A stretch of 39,652 nt of DNA, taken from Parcubacteria group bacterium GW2011_GWA1_47_8 (GTDB lineage: Bacteria > Patescibacteriota > Minisyncoccia > Phycocordibacterales > UBA1550). Shown here piece after piece: positions 1 through 8,286 of the stretch; the first letter of the stretch is position 1, and each line of letters begins with the position of its first letter. The notes below the pieces were generated by a model, which did not search any database, was not told the origin of the DNA, and saw nothing but the letters and a program-made list of their open reading frames with translations. Where the stretch lies: positions 1-39,652 of the forward strand of contig LCOP01000001.1 in assembly GCA_000996605.1 (NCBI GenBank), given 5' to 3'. The translations under genes and the position numbers were made by a program.

Positions 1-2
1 TT

Positions 3-260
3 GAAGAAAAATTTACTTTTGTAGAGACCGCACCTGACTGCGGTTGTTTGGCATGGGTGTGGAAAAGTCAGGTTGCGGAGTTTCGTAATTCAAAGTATTT
101 TAAAACGCTCGCGAATGCGGGGCTTGCGGTGGCGCGGCTCGAGGAATGGCTCTCGCACCGCAAAAGCGAAAAAGGTCCACGCAAAGACGCGGAGGACCGC
201 GCGCGGATGGAGATACCCCTCTTTCTCTTTTTGGAAATCGAGAAGCATGCGGTAAGATAG
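3..260 (+). CDS. 3' end of a protein truncated by the window edge, function unknown
   Basis: Frame open from the window edge (EEKFTFVETAPDCGCLAWVWKSQV...) to a stop at 260, followed 8 nt later by the next ORF. Confidence 0.45.
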   Translation, partial: EEKFTFVETAPDCGCLAWVWKSQVAEFRNSKYFKTLANAGLAVARLEEWLSHRKSEKGPRKDAEDRARMEIPLFLFLEIEKHAVR

Positions 261-267
261 AGATAAC

Positions 268-1254
268 ATGCTCGCCAACCTCATTGGGTTCATTTTAGGC
301 TTTTTTGCGCTTGTGGGCGCAGGGCTTTTCTCGTATACATATCTCGAGCACACGATAGGTCCGCGGACGACAAGCGAGATTGTTTCTGTGCAGACGACGA
401 AGGCAACTACTACGCCGGTTCGCCCGGTAAGCACTACGACGAAAATACACACACCTGCGCTCAAGGTTGTGACGACGACGGTGGTAAAAAAAGTAAACAC
501 GGTAGCGACATCGACGAACGAACAAATTATTGCACCAGGACCACTTCGCAAGCCGGTGTCTGTTGTTTTGCAAACATCGGCAAGCACGCTTTCGTTAAAT
601 GGCGTACTTTTTTATACCAACAAAGCGCGCGCGGAGAACGCCGGGCTTCCGCCACTTGCGGAGAATGCCACGCTTGACCGCGATGCGCAGATGAAACTCG
701 ATGATATGTTTGCCAAGCAGTATTTTGCGCATGAGTCGCCGACAGGGGTGGGGCCGGGCGACTTGGCACGGAGTGTCGGATATACATTTATTGTCGTGGG
801 AGAGAATCTTGCGCTTGGGGATTTTGACGGCGATAAGGGGCTTGTCGACGCATGGATGGCGAGTCCGGGGCACCGTGCCAATATTTTGAATGCGCAGTAC
901 CAGGAGATTGGGATTGCGGTTGGCAAGGGAATGTACGAGGGGCGCGAGACGTGGCTTGCGGTGCAGAGCTTTGGCGTGCCGCTCTCGGCGTGTCCGGCGA
1001 TTGATACGGGGATGAAAGCTCAAATAACCACGAATAGCACCGAGATTGCAGCCATGCGCGCCGTACTCAATGATCAAAAAACGCAAATCGATGCGACACC
1101 CCAAAATGACCCCAACTATAATGAGTATGTAGCGAAGTTTAATGCGCTGGTGCCGATTTATAATGCGATGGTTGAAACAAATCGTGTGCTTGTTGCTACA
1201 TTCAATACACAAGTGCAGGCATTCAATGCGTGCGTGAATGCGGTGACGCATTGA
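268..1254 (+). CDS. CAP/SCP-domain (PR-1-like) protein with N-terminal membrane anchor
   Basis: N-terminal hydrophobic segment LIGFILGFFALVGAGLF, Thr-rich linker, then CAP-type FYTNKARAENAGLPPLAENATLDRDAQ...YFAHESPTG...GENLA...DAWMASPGHRANILNAQYQEIGIAV. Confidence 0.85.
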   Translation: MLANLIGFILGFFALVGAGLFSYTYLEHTIGPRTTSEIVSVQTTKATTTPVRPVSTTTKIHTPALKVVTTTVVKKVNTVATSTNEQIIAPGPLRKPVSVVLQTSASTLSLNGVLFYTNKARAENAGLPPLAENATLDRDAQMKLDDMFAKQYFAHESPTGVGPGDLARSVGYTFIVVGENLALGDFDGDKGLVDAWMASPGHRANILNAQYQEIGIAVGKGMYEGRETWLAVQSFGVPLSACPAIDTGMKAQITTNSTEIAAMRAVLNDQKTQIDATPQNDPNYNEYVAKFNALVPIYNAMVETNRVLVATFNTQVQAFNACVNAVTH

Positions 1255-1305
1255 AAATCGTCCGCGAATTACGAGAAGCGCTTTTCTTTATGGTATTATA
1301 TCGCC

Positions 1306-2025
1306 ATGCCTACCCTTATTTTTGATATTGAAACCATTGGCGAGGATTTTGACACGCTTGATTCTGCGACGCAAGACACGCTCACACGCTGGATCAAAAA
1401 AGAATCCGGTGATGATGACAAGGGATACGAGCGCGCACTTGCCGACGTGAAGGACGGACTTGGGTTCTCGCCGCTCACGGGACGGATTGTTGCGATCGGT
1501 GTACTCGACGACGAACGCAACAAGGGCGCGGTGTATTTTGACGCGCCGAATGCGCGCGTCCCCATCTCCGACCTTGAAGAAAAGGGAATCAAATACAAAG
1601 TCCTCGGCGAAAAAGAAATGCTGGAGCATTTTTGGCGCGGTGTCGCCGAGTACGATGCATTCGTGAGCTTTAACGGACGCGGGTTTGACGTGCCGTTCCT
1701 CATGGTGCGCTCAGCGGTGCATGGTATTCGCCCGACCAAAGACCTCATGTCCAACCGCTATCTCGGAAGCCAAGACTATGAGTCCAAGCATATCGACCTC
1801 CTTGATCAGCTTACCTTTTACGGAGCGGTGCGTCGCAAAGGGAATTTGCATTTGTGGTGCCGCGCGTTCGGTATCGAAAGCCCTAAAGCCGCGGGCGTGA
1901 CGGGTGACGACGTGAAACGACTTTTTGCCGAAGGGAAATACGAAGATATCGCGCGCTACAATGCGGGCGACCTCCGTGCGACGCGTGATCTCTATCATCG
2001 TTGGCGGGATCACATGGCGTTTTAG
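1306..2025 (+). CDS. Predicted 3'-5' exonuclease (RNase H-like, PolB-exonuclease-like)
   Basis: LIFDIETIGEDFD (DxE exonuclease motif), SFNGRGFDVPFLM, late ARYNAGDLRATRDLYHRW. Confidence 0.8.
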   Translation: MPTLIFDIETIGEDFDTLDSATQDTLTRWIKKESGDDDKGYERALADVKDGLGFSPLTGRIVAIGVLDDERNKGAVYFDAPNARVPISDLEEKGIKYKVLGEKEMLEHFWRGVAEYDAFVSFNGRGFDVPFLMVRSAVHGIRPTKDLMSNRYLGSQDYESKHIDLLDQLTFYGAVRRKGNLHLWCRAFGIESPKAAGVTGDDVKRLFAEGKYEDIARYNAGDLRATRDLYHRWRDHMAF

Positions 2026-2026
2026 G

Positions 2027-2175
2027 GAATAGAATTTAGAATTTTGAATGTGGAATATTGAATAGCACTCTAAATTTTCCAATTTGACCTCATAGTACTA
2101 AATCGGAGATTTTAAAATAATTAAATGGATGAATCGATTTTATTCGATATTCTACATTCCATCTTCAATATTCCA
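2027..2175. repeat. Inverted pair of the same AT-rich interspersed repeat
   Basis: gaatagaatttagaattttgaatgtggaatattgaatag (2027-2065) and attcgatattctacattccatcttcaatattcca (2142-2175) in opposite orientation. Confidence 0.6.
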
Positions 2176-2198
2176 CCCTCCCGTGCTACCATACCTCT

Positions 2199-3008
2199 AT
2201 GTCCGACTTCTACAAACCGCACCGCAAGCCCGATTGGAACTACGGTGGTCCGCGCTGGCGCCTCTCTCGGTCAAAGATAGACCTCTTTGAACAGTGTCCG
2301 CGCTGTTTTTATATCGACAACAAGCTCGGTACGGCGCGTCCGTCGGGCTTTCCGTTCAATTTGAACAGCGCCGTCGACCATCTCCTCAAGAAAGAATTTG
2401 ACATTCATCGTGCGGGGAAAACCGCGCATCCGCTCATGAAACAGTACGGGGTGGATGCGGTGCCATTTGACCACGAAAAGATGGGTGTGTGGCGCGAGAA
2501 TTTTAAAGGAATTGACTACAAGCACGAGGCGACGGGATTTACGATTTCCGGTGCGGTGGATGATGTGTGGGTGAACCTGGCGGGTGAGCTTATTGTGGTT
2601 GACTACAAAGCAACAAGCAAGGACGAAGAGATTACGACGCTTGATGAGGATTGGCATATTGGCTACAAGAGGCAAATGGAAGTGTATCAGTGGCTCTTGC
2701 GCAGGAACGGATTTAAGGTTTCCGATACGGGGTACTTTGTGTACGCAAACGGCATCAAGGATAAAAAGGCGTTTGACGGCAAGCTTGAGTTTGATGTTAC
2801 GTTGATCGCATATACGGGGAATGATGCATGGGTTGAAAAAACAATTCTCGCCATTAAAAAGTGTCTCGACACGAATGAGATCCCCGAAGTCGGCGCGCAC
2901 TGTGACTATTGCACCTATCGCAAAGCCGCACGTGACGTGCAGACGGAGTTTCGCGCCGCACAGGCAAAGTCCGTGTCCGCAGGCAAGAAGGACGCACTTT
3001 TTGATTAG
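2199..3008 (+). CDS. PD-(D/E)XK nuclease superfamily protein (RecB/Cas4-like)
   Basis: LSRSKIDLFEQCPRCFYI start, ELIVVDYKATSKD (DxK), YKRQMEVYQWLL (QxxxY-type), C-terminal CDYCTYRK cysteines. Confidence 0.8.
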   Translation: MSDFYKPHRKPDWNYGGPRWRLSRSKIDLFEQCPRCFYIDNKLGTARPSGFPFNLNSAVDHLLKKEFDIHRAGKTAHPLMKQYGVDAVPFDHEKMGVWRENFKGIDYKHEATGFTISGAVDDVWVNLAGELIVVDYKATSKDEEITTLDEDWHIGYKRQMEVYQWLLRRNGFKVSDTGYFVYANGIKDKKAFDGKLEFDVTLIAYTGNDAWVEKTILAIKKCLDTNEIPEVGAHCDYCTYRKAARDVQTEFRAAQAKSVSAGKKDALFD

Positions 3009-3092
3009 TCTATCGATTATTTGTTATTGTTGTATGTTGGCTCTTCCAGAAGACGCTGGGAGGAAAAAGTAAATTAAAAGGGAGAATAAAGG

Positions 3093-3585
3093 ATGAAACA
3101 TACCTTCATTGCTGTATTCGGGCGGTCCGGTTTCAACGGCGACGGCATACCTTTTGAGAGAAGAGCGTAAAGAATGTAAGGTTACTCTCTTTATGTTTTC
3201 AGACCCAAGGGTTCCGGAATACGATATGGAAAAGGTGACCGCGGTCGCCGTGGCTCACGCCTTCGGAGCGGAACACGGCGTAAAGGGAATGCTCTATGGA
3301 GAGGAAAATGATGTGAATGTCCTCTTTGCGTATGTCGCGGCAGGGAAGTATGCCTATGATCATGGAATACACGATGTGGTATGGGCAGTGCACAAAGGAA
3401 ATTTCAAGAGGGTAAATGTGTATCTTGATACCCTTAACACCTTTATGCGAGCGGCAAGGTTTTATGTTGTCGTCCGTGCCTCGTTCGTCAATGACTCACG
3501 AGCGAGTATCCTCTCGCGAGGAGAACAAACGGGAGCCCCACTGCACCTTTTCAATCAGTTCGACGAAGAGAGCAAGGCGGCATAA
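3093..3585 (+). pseudogene. PP-loop ATPase-like protein with an apparent +1/-1 frameshift near the 5' end
   Basis: ATG at 3093 gives MKHTFIAVFG... in one frame; SGGPVSTATAYLLREERKE... (PP-loop SGGxxS) continues in another frame from ~3109. Joining them gives a normal beta-strand plus PP-loop, MKHTFIAVFSGGPVSTATAYLL. Confidence 0.5.
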
Positions 3586-3623
3586 TTCCCCACACAAAAA
3601 AAGACAATAGAAAATCTGGTAAG

Positions 3624-3660
3624 CCCCACTTTGCAGTATGCAGAGTGGGGTGTTTTTTAA
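3624..3660 (+). terminator. Rho-independent terminator
   Basis: CCCCACTTTGCA-GTA-TGCAGAGTGGGG hairpin (3624-3650) followed by a T-run. Confidence 0.8.
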
Positions 3661-3714
3661 ACCCATCAGCCTTTCAAATTCCTTCTTCGTATGCGACAAT
3701 GTGAGGAATACTTG

Positions 3715-3813
3715 TCCCGTTAGAAGTTTCGTCACAATCAGTCTTTACTTAAGATGGGAAAGTCGGTAGTATAATAGTATTTTAGGATTTCAATAATCGA
3801 ACTTCTAACGGGA
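3715..3813. promoter_or_regulatory. 14-bp perfect inverted repeat enclosing a promoter-like TATAAT, right arm reaching the start codon
   Basis: tcccgttagaagtt (3715-3728) and aacttctaacggga (3800-3813); TATAAT at ~3770 between them. Confidence 0.5.
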
Positions 3814-4661
3814 TGAAAAAAGAACATACCGCGTGGGTGATAAAAACATCGGGCGAGCGGGAGCCGTTTTCCTTGGCGAAGCTACGGCACTCGCTCCGTC
3901 GTGCGGGCGCCGACGAGGAAATCATCGAATCTGTCGTGTCGCATGTGCTTCCCGAGCTTCGCGACGGTTTGTCGACATCAGAAATCTATCGCCACGCATT
4001 CACCATCCTCAAGAAAAAGCGCTATGTGGTCGCGGCGCGGTATAGCCTCCGCCGTGCGGTGCTCAACCTCGGGCCGAGCGGATTCCCCTTCGAGAAGTTT
4101 ATTGCCGAGATTTTGAAAAAGAAAGGCTACCAAACAAAAACGGGCGTCGTCTTGCCGGGATTTTGCGTTACGCACGAAGTTGATGTGCTTGCAGAAAAGG
4201 ATGACCGACATATTTTCGTCGAGGCGAAGTTCCACAACCAGCTGGGGATCAAGAGTGATGTCAAAGTCGCGCTCTATGTGTACGCGCGGTTTCTTGATTT
4301 GCAAAAAGGGCATGATCATCGTGAGGATAAAACCCCCAAGATTCACGAGGGTTGGCTCGTCACCAACACAAAACTCACACATGATGCTATTGCGTACGCA
4401 CAGTGTGCGGGACTCAAGCTTATTGGCTGGGACTATCCGCACGAAGGGAATTTGCAAGACTTGATTATGGAAACCAAAGTTCACCCACTGACGTGCCTCA
4501 CGACGCTGAGTGCCTCCCATAAGACGAGTCTCTTGAATCAGGGAATCGTTATGTGTACGGATTTACAGAAGAAAAATCAAGAACTCAAAGCACTGGGCTT
4601 CTCTCCTGAAAAAATTGCCGGCGTGATGAGTGAAATTGACGCGGTGTGTCAGGAGTTTTAG
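3813..4661 (+). CDS. ATP-cone domain fused to Mrr-like restriction endonuclease domain
   Basis: N-terminal ATP-cone-like VIKTSGEREPFSLAKLRHSLRRAGADEEIIESVVSHV...; then FEKFIAEILKKKGYQTKTGVVLPGFCVTHEVDVLAEKDDRHIFVEAKFHN (PD-(D/E)XK, ExK). Confidence 0.75.
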   Translation: MKKEHTAWVIKTSGEREPFSLAKLRHSLRRAGADEEIIESVVSHVLPELRDGLSTSEIYRHAFTILKKKRYVVAARYSLRRAVLNLGPSGFPFEKFIAEILKKKGYQTKTGVVLPGFCVTHEVDVLAEKDDRHIFVEAKFHNQLGIKSDVKVALYVYARFLDLQKGHDHREDKTPKIHEGWLVTNTKLTHDAIAYAQCAGLKLIGWDYPHEGNLQDLIMETKVHPLTCLTTLSASHKTSLLNQGIVMCTDLQKKNQELKALGFSPEKIAGVMSEIDAVCQEF

Positions 4662-4693
4662 TTTTTACACGTTTTTGATATACTTACATCACC

Positions 4694-5209
4694 ATGGAAT
4701 TCATCGACGCCCACACCACCGACATTATTTTGAAGCTCGTACTCGCGCTTTTGCTCGGCATGTTGATTGGTCTCGAGCGCTCTATCGCAGGCAAGACTGC
4801 GGGGATGCGGACGTACGGATTGGTTGCCTTGGGGGCGGCGCTTTTTTCCATCGTCGGTATCCTCGCTTCGGGCGGCTACGAATCGGCGGTGGCGCTTACC
4901 AACTCAACGCGTTTTGCGTCGCAGATTATCACCGGCATCGGGTTTATCGGCGCGGGGTTGGTTATATTTAAACAAGCGCGCGTGAGCGGGGTCACGACTG
5001 CCGCCGGTATTTGGATTGCGGCGGGGGTCGGCATGGCGGTCGGGTACGGGTTTTATACACTTGCTATTGCGGCGACGGTTCTCTCGCTTTTCTCGCTTAC
5101 GATATTGTGGTTCGTCGAGAATCGTCTGACGAAGTTTGTGCGTAGCTCGGTGTTCCCCGGACAGCAAAATGATACCCTGCACAAAGAGCTCGATGACCGT
5201 GAAGACTAA
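4694..5209 (+). CDS. MgtC/SapB family membrane protein
   Basis: LALLLGMLIGLERSIAGKTAGMRTYGLVALGAALFSIVG...ITGIGFIGAGLVIF...VSGVTTAAGIWIAAGVGMAVG is typical of MgtC. Confidence 0.9.
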   Translation: MEFIDAHTTDIILKLVLALLLGMLIGLERSIAGKTAGMRTYGLVALGAALFSIVGILASGGYESAVALTNSTRFASQIITGIGFIGAGLVIFKQARVSGVTTAAGIWIAAGVGMAVGYGFYTLAIAATVLSLFSLTILWFVENRLTKFVRSSVFPGQQNDTLHKELDDRED

Positions 5210-5223
5210 TATATCAATATTTT

Positions 5224-5316
5224 ATGTCCTATATCATCCTTTTCGCATCACTCCTTCTTATCCTCGTCATCGCGAAAGACCTCCGTTCGTGCAAACGACA
5301 AAATAAGTGCAAATAA
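5224..5316 (+). CDS. Small (30 aa) single-TM protein, unknown
   Basis: ATG..TAA translates to MSYIILFASLLLILVIAKDLRSCKRQNKCK; sits between MgtC and EamA genes; below the ORF-track size cutoff. Confidence 0.35.
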   Translation: MSYIILFASLLLILVIAKDLRSCKRQNKCK

Positions 5317-5319
5317 TCT

Positions 5320-5742
5320 ATGTGGCTTTTTTACGCATTTTTTTCAGCATTTACTGCGGCATTGGTCGCTATTTTTGCGAAGCTGGGGCTCAAAGACATT
5401 GATTCGACGCTCGCTACCACGGTGCGTGCGGTTATTATGGCGGTGTTTCTTGTTTCGTTTGCACTTGCCCTCAAGAAATTTGATGGGTTTACTGTGGCCT
5501 CATTCACGGGGCGCGAGTGGGTGCTCATTATTCTCTCGGGTATTGCGGGGGCGTTCTCTTGGCTATTCTACTTTTTTGCACTCAAGTCTGGGACCGCATC
5601 GCAAGTCGTCGCGATTGATAAATTAAGTGTGGTAATGGTTGTCATACTTGCGGTTGTCTTTCTCGGAGAAACGCTTACATGGAAGACGGGAATCGGTGCC
5701 GCGCTCATGACGGTTGGTGCGATTTTGATGGTGTTGACATAA
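5320..5742 (+). CDS. EamA-type (DMT) transporter-like membrane protein, single repeat
   Basis: 140 aa: LYAFFSAFTAALVAIFAKLGLKDIDSTLATTVRAVIM...SGTASQVVAIDKLSVVMVVILAVVFLGETLTWKTGIGAALMTVGAILM. Confidence 0.85.
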   Translation: MWLFYAFFSAFTAALVAIFAKLGLKDIDSTLATTVRAVIMAVFLVSFALALKKFDGFTVASFTGREWVLIILSGIAGAFSWLFYFFALKSGTASQVVAIDKLSVVMVVILAVVFLGETLTWKTGIGAALMTVGAILMVLT

Positions 5743-5791
5743 GCCATTGTCGTTTTGTAAAGTAACATAGTTGTATTAAGATAAGTAAATT

Positions 5792-7567
5792 ATGGACTCA
5801 CGCGAAATTAGAAGTCGATTTTTGAAGTTTTTTGAGAAGCGGGGACACGCAGTCATTCCTTCGGCGCCACTTGTGCCCGAGAACGATCCATCCGTGCTTT
5901 TTAACACCGCTGGCATGCAGCCGCTCGTGCCATACCTCATGGGCGCGCCACATCCACAGGGTAAGCGTCTCGTGAACGCACAAAAATGCGTGCGCACGCA
6001 AGACATCGATGAAGTGGGGGACAATACGCACGACACCTTCTTTGAAATGCTCGGCAATTGGTCGCTTGGGGACTATTTCAAAGAAGACGCGATCAAGTGG
6101 AGCTATGAATTTTTGACGTCCAAAGAAGAAGGGCTTGGTCTCGACCCTAAGCGGCTTTATGTTACTGTATTCGAGGGTAACAACGACGCGCCGCGTGATA
6201 ATGAAGCGTTTGAGATTTGGAAAAAGTACGTTCCAGAGAACCGTATTTATTTCATGCCTGCAAAGTCCAACTGGTGGAGTCCGGGCGACAATGGTCCGTG
6301 CGGTCCCGATACGGAAATGTTTTATGATGTGACCGAGCGCGGCTTGGGCGACATGACCAAAGAAGAATACATGGCGGCGGATGATCGTCAAGATGTCGTC
6401 GAGATATGGAACGATGTTTTTATGGAATATGAGAAAGAGGGCGGCAAGGTTGTGGGAAAGCTTGCGAGTAAGAATGTTGATACCGGTTCGGGATTGGAGC
6501 GCGTGGTCATGATGGTGCAGGGTAAGAATAACATTTTTGATACGGATCTTTTTGTGTCGGTGATGGGGAAGATAAAAGAACTTGTCGGTGGTGAAATCCG
6601 CGACGTGCGGGCATCGCGGATCGTTGCTGACCATATTCGTACGGGGGTTATGATAATCGCCGATGGCGTGCGTCCGGCAAACACCGATCAGGGGTATATT
6701 TTGCGAAGGCTTCTTCGCCGCGCGGTGCGTTATGCCGACGTACTCGGTATCGGGCACAACATGCTTGCTGGACTCGTCCCGATCATTGCGGAGAAATATA
6801 CGGGTGTGTATGACAATGTTGCTGCGCAGGCGACATTCATCGCCGACGAGATTCGCAAAGAAGAAGAGAAGTTCAGGCAGATGCTTGAGCGGGGGATGAA
6901 AGAATTTGCTCACATAAGCAAGCGCGGGGGAGTTTCTGCCGTTGACGTATTTCAACTTTTTTCAACCTACGGGTTTCCTTTGGAAATGACCGAAGAGCTT
7001 GCAAAAGAGCAGGGGATTACGGTCGACCGCGCGGGGTTCGAAGCGGAGTTTAAAAAACATCAGGACCTTTCGCGTACGAGCACTGAAGGGAAGTTTAAGG
7101 GAGGTCTGGCAAACAACAGTGAAAAGACAACCGCACTTCATACGGCAACACACCTCATGCTCGCGGGCTTGCGCAAATATCTGGGCGATAGCGTGCACCA
7201 AGCGGGATCGAACATCACTGAGGAGCGCACGCGGTTTGACTTCACGTATCCGGAGAAAGTTCCGCGTGATGTGCTCGATAAAGTGGAAGCGTACGTGAAC
7301 GAAGCGATTGGCAAACACTCGATCGTGAAGATTGAGCAGATGAAAAAAGAAGACGCGAAAGCGGCGGGTGTCGAGGGGAGCTTTTGGGAGAAGTATCCGG
7401 ATGTGGTGAACGTGTATTCGGTCGTCGTTCCCGACAGCACCACCTACTCCCGCGAGCTCTGTGGTGGTCCGCACGTCGTGCAAACGGAGGGTATGGGAAA
7501 GTTTAAGATTGTCAAAGAAGAAGCTTCATCCGCCGGCATCCGCCGCATCAAAGCGGTGTTGGAATAA
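5792..7567 (+). CDS. alaS: Alanine--tRNA ligase, short form (no C-Ala extension)
   Basis: SREIRSRFLKFFEKRGHAVIPSAPLVPENDPSVLFNTAGMQPLVPYLMG; editing-site THTATHLMLAGLRKYLGDSVHQAGS and RELCGGPHV; ends about 591 aa. Confidence 0.95.
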   Translation: MDSREIRSRFLKFFEKRGHAVIPSAPLVPENDPSVLFNTAGMQPLVPYLMGAPHPQGKRLVNAQKCVRTQDIDEVGDNTHDTFFEMLGNWSLGDYFKEDAIKWSYEFLTSKEEGLGLDPKRLYVTVFEGNNDAPRDNEAFEIWKKYVPENRIYFMPAKSNWWSPGDNGPCGPDTEMFYDVTERGLGDMTKEEYMAADDRQDVVEIWNDVFMEYEKEGGKVVGKLASKNVDTGSGLERVVMMVQGKNNIFDTDLFVSVMGKIKELVGGEIRDVRASRIVADHIRTGVMIIADGVRPANTDQGYILRRLLRRAVRYADVLGIGHNMLAGLVPIIAEKYTGVYDNVAAQATFIADEIRKEEEKFRQMLERGMKEFAHISKRGGVSAVDVFQLFSTYGFPLEMTEELAKEQGITVDRAGFEAEFKKHQDLSRTSTEGKFKGGLANNSEKTTALHTATHLMLAGLRKYLGDSVHQAGSNITEERTRFDFTYPEKVPRDVLDKVEAYVNEAIGKHSIVKIEQMKKEDAKAAGVEGSFWEKYPDVVNVYSVVVPDSTTYSRELCGGPHVVQTEGMGKFKIVKEEASSAGIRRIKAVLE

Positions 7568-7574
7568 ACTTGGG

Positions 7575-7608
7575 TTTACATAGGAAACATAGGAATTGCC
7601 TATGTAAA
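7575..7608. repeat. 10-bp perfect inverted repeat downstream of alaS
   Basis: tttacatagg (7575-7584) / cctatgtaaa (7599-7608). Confidence 0.5.
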
Positions 7609-7713
7609 TGGATGGTGTGGTGTAATACTATGACTGAAAAGTGGGTTTGGCGAGGTTAGTAAAAAGACGGCCGCAACATCCTTGTTGAGGCCGAGCACTG
7701 TTCTAGGCAGGTG

Positions 7714-8121
7714 CTAACCCTCACTCTGTTTTTTCTGAAGTTTTTCGAGCGCGTGAATCATCGTGGAGATTATCTCTCGCGCGATTTTCATTGCGGTATC
7801 CTCGGTCGCATTCCCCCTGATCCATCGTTCGTATCCCAATAAGACCATCTTGGAACCACGCGACCCGTTCGGCGATGGTACTCTCTGGCACTACAGAGTA
7901 TTTTGCAAGGGCGCAGTCTATCACTCCCCACGTCGGATAGCGATAGGCGGATGTTTCGTCCGTGTTGTGCGGAGGTCGAAGGGGGAGCTCATATTTTATC
8001 TCCTCAAGCAATCTCATGAGGCCGCCGCTGTTGTAACACGTTTTCCCGTCCTTTTGAAAGTGCGAGCTTTTTCCCCGCGTACATGCGCATCGGCACGATA
8101 AAGCGCTTGGAGCGCATTCAT
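7714..8121 (-). pseudogene. Degraded gene of unknown family with at least two frameshifts
   Basis: Minus-strand MNALQALYRADAHVRGEKAR..., then another frame ...HFQKDGKTCYNSGGLMRLLEEIKYELPLRPPHNTDE...WGVIDCALAKYSVVPESTIAERVAWFQDGLIGI..., then a further shift at a G-run into NATEDTAMKIAREIISTMIHALEKLQKKQSEG*. Confidence 0.55.
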
Positions 8122-8286
8122 TAAATATTTACTACTCAGTGATCTGTGTTTTCTTGCTGGGGACATTTCCCACCTTCCTGCTCCAGGGGAGCGTTTGAGC
8201 CTAATGAGATACTACGTCAAGAATCCCGGGAAGTAAATACCTCAAAGCATTTGCGTCGTTCCTCTCTTGGCGATATACTATAGGTA

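Noticed and set aside
3496-3735. 79-aa minus-strand ORF near the terminator at 3624
   Set aside because: Crosses a clear terminator hairpin and overlaps the PP-loop gene; unlikely coding.
5798-6955. 385-aa antisense ORF opposite alaS
   Set aside because: Shadow ORF from GC-rich codon bias; no recognisable motifs, and the sense strand is clearly alaS.
7714-8121. Diversity-generating retroelement accessory (bAvd/four-helix bundle) gene
   Set aside because: No reverse transcriptase or template/variable repeat in the window, and the sequence does not look like a four-helix-bundle protein.
8122-8286. Structured ncRNA upstream of the pilM-like gene
   Set aside because: Only short local stems (gctcc-agg-ggagc) seen; nothing matching SRP, RNase P or tmRNA signatures.
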